From positions 5,192,781 through 5,256,780 of the forward strand of contig LS997563.1 in the NCBI GenBank assembly GCA_000469685.2: 64,000 nt of DNA, in the 5' to 3' direction. Under the pieces are notes generated by a model, which made no database searches, had not been told where the DNA came from, and saw only the letters and a program-made list of their open reading frames with translations. How positions within the stretch are numbered: position 1 is the first letter of the stretch; each line of letters opens with the position of its first letter. Of this stretch, positions 10,954 to 21,464 are shown in pieces. This DNA is from Haemonchus contortus (lineage: Eukaryota > Nematoda > Chromadorea > Rhabditida > Trichostrongylidae). The translations under genes and the position numbers were made by a program.

Positions 10954-11300
10954 GTCGAATGGTGTGAAAAGAATTTTGCGAATAGAAACATCAGGCTATT
11001 CGTATGTCGTCTCGCGGGATGTGACAATCTTCTCTTTGATTGATCGCACCTACTGCAGTTATAAACATGCCTCGAAGTTTTAATTCAAAGTCATACGTGA
11101 ATAGAAAGTCATGTTAATAGCCGTGTTTTCTGGGTTAACCTGAATAGGCTAGAAAATATACATGACCTCAACTCTCCTATTCCCTCGATATCAATCCATA
11201 CAACTCACGATCACGGATTTTCCGATCGGGAAGCATCGTGTACGGAGCGTTGGAATCTCTTTTGCTTAACTGAAGAGCCAAAAGGTGGCTTGTGTGTCGG

Positions 11301-13124
11301 AAGTAGTTGTTTCAAATGAGTCCATTGCAATATTCACCTTCGAAATGCAACGAAGGAATGAGATCGACCATCGGAGATAAACTCATCAACAGCTATCAAT
11401 GGCAAAGTCTGTTGAGCTATGGATGAGACAAGGAAAGCATTTTTTGAACAGCAACGAGCATTCTGCAACTCAGCCGAAAGTACTGACACAGAACAGTTCG
11501 GTATAACTGATAAAATGGCTAAAATCACCTCATCCCATAGGAGAGTAATGAAGAGCACCTTGTAGAAGGAAGGACGATCCCCGCTTTTGTAATGCGCCTT
11601 GCATTCGACTTCCATCTATCATCGTCATGATTTGTATGTACAATTACTTGCAATGCACAGCCAGTATACAGTTTAATACATTTGTCTTCCCACAACAGTC
11701 TATTCCCGATTGACAGGCCGAAGAGAGATAAAAGGCTTGGTCAGTTTGGGCGAATATTGATGCAGATTCGATAACGGACCACGCCTGTGAGCTGTTGCGC
11801 CTTTTGCCACTACACCCCCTTTGCCCTTCTATCGGTTGGAAAATATATATTTCAAAAATTCGCGAAACTGAACAAAATCTTTTCTTCTCAAAAACCGCCT
11901 TATCACAGGGGTTCCCAAGATTGGCTAATACCTCCGAGAACTTGAACATGGTTTTGAAAAATTCAGAAGGAAAAACTGAAGAAAAATTTTATTACCCCGA
12001 TAGATTAGATCAGATAATTAATCAAATGATTTCTTTTGAGGGTTAAAAACGTGTGATGAAGTGCATCTTCGGGTATACAACTGTCTCCTCATCGAAGTGT
12101 TGACAAGTGCTCATTCCGCTACTACACCCGAGCAGGTTTGTTCTAGGTATGCACTTTGTCGATAATTGGATCGGTATGGTCTCAAGTGACCGGTGTTGGA
12201 AATGGTAATTCTCCATGGAAGAGAAAGTGACACAATCAGTGAAAAAGTAGATGAACCTCTCAAGTATCATTCCGTTGATAATAACAAGTACAAGGAGACA
12301 CTCTATTCAGTTATCTCAATCTTCCAGCAACGAATGACTATATGGGAAGGTCCATGATAGGGCAATGAAGCAGCAGTCGGTAGACAAAAGCTAAAGATAC
12401 CTACAGTGCCATAAGAAGTTCTATGCACACCAATAATTCCTAACGCAATACCTATCTAATCACCGCCTGTAGTACTAGTAAGCGCCAATGTTTTGGGTCT
12501 ATGGCTGTGCTCGACAAACAAAGCTAGTCATATACCTTTTACAATCCTACGAGATTGTTTGAGAAGTGATAATGCACACTTCTCATTGGGATCTTAGAAC
12601 TTAATCTGAAGTGCTTTATTATTCCTTGAATCTGTCTCTGAAGAGTAGATGTGAAGGAGGAGCAATATCGAGGGCATTCCCAACCCCTGAAGTTTTTCTA
12701 TACTTGAAAAACAAAAGACTAGCTCCAACTGCAAAAAAGATACGTTATAACAAGATGTCTTCAAAGGCGAGGTTTTGCCAGAATGAACAGCTTTTGAGTG
12801 ATATGTAAAACTTAGACAAGGTGAGTAGCTGAAAGACACAATGTGTGATAGTCGACTGTTCGAGATTATTTGTGGGAACTTGTTTGGGTACCCGCTTGAA
12901 TACTTTAGAACCTCACAAACTGAGTGAGCGTAGCCTGGTGCACCACGTTTCCGTGCGCGATTCTTCGCGTAGTGACTGAAGATGAGAAATGGGTTGCGTA
13001 CGACACCGTAAGGCGAAATTGTTCTTGAAGTGATTCCGCCACCGACCACTCTGAAAGCGGATGTTCATGCGCCAAAGATTGTGCTTTACTACTGATGTGT
13101 CGTGGATTCTGCCTAACTTCCTAA
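11301..13124. other. Between cassettes 2 and 3, no supported gene
   Basis: Open frames up to about 150 codons occur (for example 12594-13049 minus), but without a recognisable domain, a start context, or partner exons. The minus frame at 11334-11615 begins in a fragment (about 11560-11615) related to the SINE 3' end. Confidence 0.4.
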
Positions 13125-13425
13125 AGGAGCATGCCTGTTAGGGCGCGCGGGAGTCCCGGCGCGATCAGCGTATCGGCGCCTCGCGTCGGCTGTAGTAGAA
13201 TAAGTAGTAGAGTAGCTGTTCTGACCTGGAACTCCGGCAATGTGTCTGCGTATCGTCGTGGTACCCGGCTGCCACTGCCTCCTTGTCCTGCCGTCGATTT
13301 TGCTCGAGTACAACGATGTGATGCAATCCGACCGAATGCGCAGTGATCAAGCCGGAAATGGAAGCCCGAAGGCACCGAGCGGTCCCAAGCCACTCGCGAG
13401 CCTTAATGGACTGGGTTCGAACCAC
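13125..13425. other. GC-rich island between cassettes
   Basis: About 300 bases clearly richer in G and C than the surroundings, with open frames on both strands and a B-box-like GGGTTCGAACC near 13408. Frames over 60 codons overlap on both strands, as expected by chance at this composition. It may be an inserted element; its ends are not defined. Bases 13430-14040 are AT-rich with no gene. Confidence 0.4.
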
Positions 13426-14938
13426 CTAACGCGTAGGTTTATTGTTCATCTTCGTACTTTCATCATTAAAGCATTTAATGCTTACTTTTTATGTATATAT
13501 CTATATATGATGTATTTTTCACAATTGATGATATGTATTTGTACTGTATTTTACCATGACTTGATCATTATTGGCGTATCCTTGAAAGACTGTATGAATA
13601 TTGTGTCGATAGCATAATATCATAGACGTTTACATCGTGGAAGGCTATATCTGGTCCGATTAATGTACTCGGGCTGTGTTGTGATGACTACTGGAATAGT
13701 TACTGGTGCAAAATACTGTACAATGCGGCGAAGCATCGCAATTTCCCAATCTTGTAGTAAGAAGCTGTTCTCGCCGTGCACAACAAGCGTTGTGAGTCAG
13801 CATATTGCGCATCGAGATTCACAGCATTCTCATGAACGAGCTTTAGGCACAGCCCACATGATCCCATCTTTGGTAGATGATATATCCACGCTTACAAAAT
13901 TGAGAAACGCCCACTCCGGGCGAGTACTTATTTCCACGCAATGCGCACAGATAGATAGAACGATCAATTGTACGCTCGATAGATTTTTGCTGTAGAGTGT
14001 AGTATAGTTGTGTTTCAGACTAGTAAACTCCTTCAAGGAGCTTTGAATTCGCCAGATTTTTTCGCTTGTAGCTTCGAGACGCCGGCATCGAAATCGTGAA
14101 TCCGTAGAATTGGAGATAAATCAGGCCGTTCTGTAATCCAAGTCCTTCAAGAATTTCGTGTTGAGGCGGTGTTCATCATTTATCTAGATTATTATGAATT
14201 CGAAATATGTTTATGACTTCATGACTGTTGAATGTGCCAACCAAAAGGAAAAATGATCCATTACTCTTGTCAAATGACAGGTGGAAGCTTGACGCATTCA
14301 TTCGCAGGAATCGTATCACTTTTTACCCCGTCCGTTTTTTTGTGTCGGATTTATCACCACTTAACAAGAGCCTTAAATAAACGCAGATAGTGTTTGACAA
14401 ACGACTACTTGTGAGCGATGTCAAATGTAGAAATCCACAGCGGCTCGGCAAGCCCGTAATACAGCAACCGTCGCCTCGAGATATCCTCCTTCACAACATT
14501 TGGTCGCCATCTTTTGGACAGCTATCCAATATTAGCTATGATCCATTCATGATATCTTCCTTGCTCCTCACAGAGTGAAACCTTGCTTCTTTCGGTGAAT
14601 TTCCCATATTGGATCAATGACGGCGTGATGCTACCGGAAATTCTTTCAAGCAGTGCTCTGCAGGGGGAGCAACGGATTTTGGTGTCTCATTTATGACTCG
14701 GATAGTATTTCGAGTTCAGACTTTCTAAACGACAAACTTGGATAGTAAATCAGTGGAAACTCTCGTATGCTTCAGCCCTACAACTCCTCCTGCTGCTTTT
14801 CACACATCCATGAGTCTTTGTGTGCGCTGGGAAAAATGTTTCCGAAGATTCGTGCGCTTCAACTCAAAGAACAAACGATATGGTTACCATTTCAGACGGT
14901 TACGGAAAATTCATTAAAGGATTATCAAAAGCACATAC

Positions 14939-14987
14939 AAGCATAAGGAGGCATGAAACTATGAACGACAAAACACTCATTTTCGAC
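14939..14987 (-). CDS. First exon of minus-strand peptide gene, unit 3 (rest not found)
   Basis: Start ATG at 14980, hydrophobic MSVLSFIVSCLLML, then a GTATGT donor identical to that of plus copy 2. A GCTTTCAG acceptor precedes the ATG by seven bases, with a TATA-like box near 15040. This is the best preserved minus copy. I could not find a matching second exon: at 14270-14340 the minus strand still carries sequence like the 3' end of exon 2 (GGGTAAAAAG..CGATTCCTGCGAAT), but the coding part before it is shortened and frameshifted. Probably a truncated gene. Confidence 0.4.
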
Positions 14988-15297
14988 CTGAAAGCAGAAC
15001 TAAGAGGGAACTTCAAAAAATTGACAGCTACACTTCACTTATATAGAAGGGCCTTAAGTCTCGCTGGGGCTGTTCCATTAGGGCCATGCATTAAGCCCAA
15101 TCGAGTCTCATCGTTCACTCACATCACTAATGAAGGCTGTTCGTGATTCTCTGCATGAAACATGTTGGCAACACTTTCAAAGCATCTATAGTAACAGAAG
15201 CACACGCTTCCACTGTCATGGCTAACTACATCAGCGACAGTATCTACAGCCCTGGAGGCTTCTGAACAAAGGGTGATTACTGAAACGCGTTTACCAC

Positions 15298-15996
15298 GAG
15301 CTCCTACGAGACGGTACTGCCTCCGCAGTACGCTACGGGGATGCTAGCCCAGCGCCGAGCTCCTACGGACGCTGGGCGTACGGTCTCCAACCATTCCCAG
15401 TGCACTAGGACGGTTGGTTATAAATGGTGTTTACCAACATTCTACGCATTATCAGCAGACATTGTAAAATACACATTTTATGATAAACTATGTATGATAT
15501 GAAGTGAGTGATTAAATACGATTAAATGAAGAAAATACTATGGGAGGAGGACAAGAAATATATACGCAAATATAACCACACTTAACCTACAGTCTGGGTA
15601 CGATCCAAGCTCATCCTCATCCGGGTCCCATCCGAGCCATACCACCTCCTTTCGGCTATGCTGCTTCCAGGTTCTCGGTTGCTGCGGATCATCTTTCCGG
15701 TTGTTTCCATCCAGCTTCGTACTACGCAGCTTGGCACCACTTGAAGATGGCAAGATGTGGTGCTATGAGCCCATCGGGGGCTACGTCGATGTCATTGACG
15801 TTGAATGGCACAGGAGCTGTTGAAAGCAGGCGGCTACGGCGTTGACGACGGCGGCGAATGATGATGCAATCGTCGATGGTGGCTAGAGTCCGCCGCCACG
15901 TGGCAAACTCTAGCTCTCTGCAGCTTACGGTACCTTCCCGGCGGGACTACGGGCGCGCCACGCCAGGCCGTCCTTTGAGTCATCCAAACGGCCCTA
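15298..15996 (-). mobile_element. GC-rich insertion in cassette unit 3
   Basis: Units 1 and 2 read TTACCAC(G/A)GTCACATTGCG without a break; in unit 3 about 699 bases are inserted at this point. The insert is GC-rich. Its minus strand has two overlapping protein-like frames: one runs about 74 codons downward from near 15940, with RRRRQRR and VNDIDVAPDGLIAPHLAIFK; the next covers 15538-15753, with GWDPDEDELGSYPDC. They look like one coding region broken by a frameshift. No transposase motif recognised; ends show no clear inverted repeats. A transposed gene fragment is my best guess. Confidence 0.45.
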
Positions 15997-16899
15997 CACA
16001 TTGCGTATAACCAGAAGCGATTTCGTATATTTTTTTGAATTATTTTATCATGGTCCATCCTCTGAAAATGAAAAAAGTTATAAAAGAAAATACACACTCC
16101 ATTCTTTGAAACTAAATGATGCTTAACTCCGAAAGCTCCACTCCAGAAAGGAATTCATGAATGGTGAACGGCAAAATTTTCGTAGAGGCAAATGACCCTC
16201 GAGCTAGTATTTCAGGGTCACAGAAAAGTCTGCCATGGTCACAATGCCTATAGTTGAATAGTAACTTCACCTTCTCTATTTTTTCGAAAACGTACCGCAT
16301 GTTTATCCGCTAAACTATGAAAAAAAGTTCAGGAAAAAGAATCCACACTCTGTTATGGCTAAACTGATTAATCCCAAGGGAGCAAGGTTTAGCCCTATGG
16401 AAATTTCATAAAAAGACAGTAGGAAAAGAATTTGGCGAAATATGTCGAGTCGAGCTCGACATAATGAGTCTTCATCCTTTCTACTAACAAAACACTCAAG
16501 AGCTGCGCATTCTGACAAAACATCACTTTCGAGGAAATCACGTATCTTCCTCACAGTTGAAGCTAGTCGCACTGGCTGTTCGGCAAAAGGTCTGAAAGAA
16601 TCGATCGTAACGTACAACAGGCTTCATTATAGGGAGGTGTTCACCTCTTTGAGCAATATCAACATAACTCATTAAGATTGTTTTAAAGACTTTTTTACAA
16701 GGGTGTTGATCAATTCACCGCATCGATATAGCCCCTAGCGGTCGAAATATTAAATTAATTGATGAAAAAGATACTTGAGAGCTTCGTATTCGATTCATTC
16801 ACGAATTGTGTGACGTCCTTTTTCGTGGAGAGGATAGAATGATTAGAATGATCATTACTATTATAGGCAATGTAATAATGGTAAATACGTTTTCATGGT

Positions 16900-17233
16900 A
16901 ACTTTTCTCCAGAGGCCTTCAACAGCTATGGATACTGTCGCTGAAGTAGTCAGTCACATTGAGAGAGTCTATTCCCGTTATTGTAGACACTTTGAAAGTT
17001 CGCCATCATGTTTCGTGCAGAGAATCATGAATAACCTTTATTAGTGATAATAGTAGGTGATGAGACTATATTTAGCTTAGTGCATGGTCCTAATGGGACA
17101 GCCATAATGGAACAACCTTGCCGAAACCGCTTGTAAAGGCCTACTATAAGAGAGGTTCAGCTGCCAGATGCACGGTTTTCTCTTCACGATTCCGTTCCGT
17201 GACCTTCATTAAATGTTTACTTTCAGGTAGCAA
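16900..17233 (+). promoter_or_regulatory. Promoter arm of peptide gene copy 3
   Basis: Aligned with the plus-facing promoters of units 1 and 2, including a degenerate pair of TAATGG(G/A)ACA strings near 17090-17115 and the TTTACTTTCAG acceptor before the ATG. The TATA box itself is weakened (CTACTATAAGAG). Confidence 0.45.
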
Positions 17234-18813
17234 ATGAATGCTGCATCGTTTTCAGCTCGATTCCTCCTTACCCTAGTATGTCATTTTTTATGACCCTCTA
17301 AATCCGGGATTCCAGATAACTTCAAAAACATCCTCTTCGATGCCCAGCCGGGCTTACGAATGGGTGAGAAGCAACAAGAAGAATTGTAGGGCTGAAAGGA
17401 TAACTTAGATTTCTTATAGTTCCTTAGACAAGTTCGCCCATTAGATGGAATGGCCCCGTATTACCGCTTCCTGATAGTCGCTCATCAAAGCTAATGCTGC
17501 CTGAAAAAATCTTCATAAGTTCCATGATGCCTTAGGCTCAATGTGGGGAACTCACCTGTAAGATGGTCTAGTCCAAAAAAATCACGAGGGGATGGCTTCA
17601 GATTTTGTGAAAATCGCTAGCCTACCTTCTAATTGTAAGTCTACTCACCCCTCTTTCACTATTTGGTCTCCAGTTCCTTGGTGCACATGCAGAAATATAC
17701 TTCATGTTCACATCCGACTCATCCTGAGGATTGTAGACAAAAGAATGTATGGCGAAGAAAAAGTGGGATGTAAGGTACGGATTTTTGGACAAATTTTCAA
17801 AAGGCAGTGTAATTTTAACTCTCAAAATAGGTCGCCAAAATTCTTGCATTCCCCAGCTTATTCCTCTCCCTCTATCAGAATTGAATATATTTTCGCGGAG
17901 CTACGATTTCCCAGGACGATTGCTGTTATACTTCATGCTTAAAGGCAATGTTCACGAAAAAATGGTTTCGGAGATTTGCACATGGTTTGAGTTCGAAGCC
18001 CCTTCTGATACCATTTGTCCAGGAATTAGGTCGGAAAACGGCTGGATAGGGCACAATAAGGGCAGGAACTTTGGGGGACGGGATGCCTCCGCCCTCGCTA
18101 GGTTGACTACGAGTTCAAGTTGTCCTTGACCACATTCGCACTGGAGCGAAGTTGGTGAAAAATCGATACGCAGATTGGCAAATTGCCAGGAATGATCAGC
18201 TGGTCGACCGCCTCGCACAGGGGCTAGTATTCGGCTGCTATTTCTATTATTCGCGTATCGTTTGTTTTTTTTTTGTTATTAATTTTTTACGGTAGCATTC
18301 TTTAACTATTCTCGTAAGTTTATTGAAGATTTTAACATATTTTGTGTAGATTATTGCATGCAAATGTCTTTTTTATTTTAAAAACTCCGTTAATTTCGAT
18401 GTATTGTCTGTATTGCAGACATTGCGTCGCCTTCGTGCATTCTCGCTCAAACAATCCCTAACCGCAGTTTTTCAATGTAAAATTTGTCCTACCCCCCCTT
18501 TCCAGCTCTTTTTTTGACCCTTTGTAATTCTTTTTGTTCATCGTTTTTTGCGCTTTTTTGGTTGTTGTCGCTTTATTCTAGAGTAGTTCTATCAATTCCC
18601 GTCAAAAAAGGGTACCCTAACTTCTTTGTGAATAATGCCTTTAACAAGCAGCTGTAATTGATAACATTTGACGTTAATTGAAAGTAATCGTAAGTCCCTG
18701 CTAGGTGTTTACTTCGGGCGTGCATTTCGGTCGCGATCGTGTCGACGATGGGTTGGAGGCTCCGCTTTAAAAGATATACTTACATTAACGGATCCAATCC
18801 CATAAATGGGTAA
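17234..18813 (+). pseudogene. Peptide gene copy 3, second-exon acceptor destroyed
   Basis: Exon 1 (17234-17275, MNAASFSARFLLTL, donor GTATGT) is almost the same as copy 1. The matching second exon, 18718-18813, is open and would give ACISVAIVSTMGW, RLRF, the dibasic KR and a tail ending in NPING followed by a stop, again Gly-terminal. However the acceptor that reads CTTCAG in copy 1 reads CTTCGG here, so normal joining is not possible. Either the gene is dead or another acceptor is used. Three of five exon 1 differences from copy 1 are silent, hinting at past selection on the signal peptide. Confidence 0.5.
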
Positions 18814-19334
18814 AAAGGGAAACGATTTTTCGATTTTTGCGAATAAATACGTCAAGCGTCCGTGTGTTGCTTGTTGCTTCACAGAGATATTTCCTTCCGC
18901 AGTCATAAACATGGCGCTAAATTTTAACCTAGAAAAGCAGTGGGACCCTTTTATCAAATTAAAAATCTTCAAATTAAAGAGCTAAAAGGTTGCAACCAAA
19001 CTCGTCGCTTTCTGAAGAGTGCTACGTGATCCACCTTCATGAAGGAGTTTTGTGTCCTCGAACTTTGTGTCCCGTGTAAAAGAGAATTTACTGGAGCAAA
19101 TTGTAGAATAGCTCTTCAAACTAGGGGTCTTACATACGGTTCAAAAGGGTCGATATAGTTGCGGTCATACTCAATCTGCTACGGATCCAAGAAGAATGAA
19201 GGAGCCGTATGAAACACCAGATATACTTTATTTTGAAGGAAGCTACCAATAGCAAAGTCTGTCGATTTACCGATGAAGGATGAAGAAGAGGATACATACA
19301 ATGAGTTGTTATATTTACACGGTGGACGTGCTCT

Positions 19335-19566
19335 ACGTGCGTCCCAGGACGCGCGCGGCAACTTGCGCGGTGAAGTTCGTAACGATTTGTACGACTCTGC
19401 CGCCGATTTTTGGGGCACAAACTCGATGTAGAGTAATTAAGTATGGTCAGATGATCTTTCTAGTCTTCTCTACTTCAATTTTGGGCCCCAATGATAAACG
19501 CTAAAGTCGTTCAGATCGTTACGAACTTCGCCGCGCAGTTTGCCGCGCGCATCATCGGACGCACGT
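19335..19566. mobile_element. Foldback (MITE-like) element, copy A
   Basis: The two halves are inverted repeats of each other over about 100 bases, from ACGTGCGTCC to GGACGCACGT, through GCGCGCGGCAA and GAAGTTCGTAACGAT. A second, more diverged copy lies at 21146-21372. No transposase frame. Open frames here are by-products of the GC-rich arms. Confidence 0.65.
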
Positions 19567-20038
19567 GCATATGTACCCATACCCAATTACGAAAGCTGGC
19601 TACTGTGGATCAGCATGAGCATGATTTCGTATGAATAGTTTTCGCGCCGGGACCTTGTCACATCTTTTTCGGCATTGATTGTTCACTTCTTTTTTTATTC
19701 TAAACTTGTTTTCTCTCACTCATATTTCGATCATTTCTCAACTGGGCATCTACAAAACGAGGGTATGCACATTTAATTCTAATTTGGATCACTTCGCACC
19801 CCCAAATGGTTGACTGCTGACCGGTCTAAAAGTCTCAGATGAATGAATCTTCAGCCTACAATTCAGAAATTTCGTTGCATTCTGAAACAGGAGCGAAGAA
19901 TGGAAAAGGAAAATATCTTGAGGCCAGCCACTGTTAAAGTCAAAGCCCTTCGCTCGTTCAGACGAAATTGGCACCACTCAGCTGCCCATAATTACCATGA
20001 CGTGATGGAAAGTACAATTAGAGCTGGCTCTCCAGACT

Positions 20039-20460
20039 TAAAGGCACGGTTTACGATAATTTTGAGATGCCCGTTTTTTATCGAAAAACGAAAGTATAGG
20101 TTGGGAGTAGTTCGTCGGTAGTGAAGGTAGCGAGAAAACTCGATGATTCCAAGAAAAATATGGCCTCTTAAAGGTAGGGAAAATAGTGGTTGGACGAGAT
20201 TACCATGGCAAAAATAACATGGTAGGGGTATTCGTACGAGATTTCAACTGTTGTCAGCTGTTGTCCCTTGTGATCGGTGCAGCCTCTACAATGCCGGTGA
20301 AACTCGTCCCAGCATACATACGGAACAATCTATGGCCTTCATGAATCTCTAACTGGGCGGGTTTCTCGACGTAGTAGCGCCAAATAGGGTTTACGAGGGG
20401 ACCTCGAATCCATCTTATGGAGAAATCTCAGAAACCATTTTCATCGTAAATTGTGCCTTT
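20039..20460. mobile_element. Short terminal-inverted-repeat element, copy A
   Basis: Ends TAAAGGCACGGTTTACGAT and ATCGTAAATTGTGCCTTT are inverted repeats of about 20 bases. The inside matches 34747-35202 almost throughout, for example GATCGGTGCAGCC and GAAATCTCAGAAACCATTTT. A third, partial copy starts at about 17942. Non-autonomous. Confidence 0.65.
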
Positions 20461-21145
20461 GATAACAAATTTGATCCGAATATATAGTGATACACTTACA
20501 AGTTATTACATGACACTTATAAATATTATTACCTATACACTATTACAAAATTTGCTCGATTCCTATGCAGGAAAAAATTGGTACAGCATTCCTCATCTCT
20601 ACACTCACGCACTTCAAGGAGTGACCGTCAATATCTCACCAGAACCACTCACCCACACCCCCTTTTCTAACCCCGAGGAGCGATTTTCTGTTTTCTGAGG
20701 AATCATGTTGTTTACCAGTGTAGCGTATTGTTTGAAGCATATAAAGTGGAGTCAGAATATAGAATTTGATGAGAATTCGAATGCGCAGCGCAGTTTCCAC
20801 CTACCATAACTCTGATTTACGACTTTACTGCTAGCCCTGCCGCAGAGCATAACAGCGCGGTAGTTTTCGATCGGAGACTACATGCTGCACATATAGGTAA
20901 CCAAGGCTCTCTCAGAACAATTAGGGTAAATTGAATTGAAAAAATTAGGCTGACCAACGAAAACATACCCTCGAACCACATGAAATCATCACCACAGTCA
21001 GTCTTTGGAATTTAATAAAAGTAAGCGTAGAGTTACGGTAGTTCGCGTTAGTATGCACTTGCAGACTGCCACCGGTGTGTAAATAAATAGCGTCCTTAGC
21101 GCGTTCATTTTTCAGGCGTGGGGCACCCAAGATGCATGGCACGGA

Positions 21146-21372
21146 ACATTCGCCCAATTCTGGATGGACGCGGCAAATTGCGCGGCGATTTGGACGACTT
21201 TGACGCCTTTAATTGGGACACAAAATTGGAGTAGATAAGCCAAGATCAGCTGATCCTACTTACTGATCTACTTTACTTTTAACTGCGGCCCAATGATAGC
21301 CGCAAGAGTCGTTCAAATTGCTACGAATTTCGCAGCGCAGTTTGTCGCATCCATTCAAAATTTTGGGCGAAT
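21146..21372. mobile_element. Foldback (MITE-like) element, copy B
   Basis: Inverted-repeat arms from ACATTCGCCC to GGGCGAATGT, with the same internal order as copy A (CGGCAAATTGCGCGGCGA on the left, its inverse on the right). It ends about 90 bases before the acceptor of the Pmp3-like gene, so it lies in that gene's promoter region or outron. Confidence 0.6.
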
Positions 21373-21450
21373 GTGCACATACCCCTAAGCTGCTCGTATT
21401 CTTGTGTATTTGTTTTTTTCTGATATTGTTGACAAACTGTTTTGATCTTG

Positions 21451-21458
21451 TTTTTCAG
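21451..21458 (+). promoter_or_regulatory. Splice acceptor just before the Pmp3-like start codon
   Basis: TTTTTCAG ends at 21458, only six bases before the ATG, with T-rich sequence ahead of it. This is the usual place of a spliced-leader trans-splice site in nematodes; a 5' UTR intron is the alternative. Confidence 0.6.
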
Positions 21459-21464
21459 TGAAAC

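Larger units (their letters stand above)
7895..11300. repeat. Tandem cassette, unit 2 of 3
   Basis: Second copy of the cassette. It is shorter than units 1 and 3, mainly in the intron of the plus-strand gene and in the downstream part. It contains a decayed minus-strand first exon near 8346, the inverted promoter arms (about 8450-8700 minus, 9950-10210 plus), and the intact plus-strand gene at 10281-10953. Confidence 0.7.
14390..19290. repeat. Tandem cassette, unit 3 of 3
   Basis: Third copy. It carries a minus-strand first exon with a good donor (14939-14980), an extra 0.7 kb GC-rich insertion (15298-15996), promoter arms (about 15035-15290 minus, 16900-17165 plus) and the splice-broken plus-strand gene (17234-18813). 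Its downstream part matches unit 1 as far as about 19290. Confidence 0.75.

Noticed and set aside
11795..12046. 83-codon plus frame with a protein-like end
   Set aside because: Single unsupported frame, with a 101-codon frame on the other strand; no splice partners found.
12594..13049. 151-codon open frame on the minus strand
   Set aside because: No recognisable domain, no splice partner and no start context. Frames of this length are expected by chance a few times in 64 kb.
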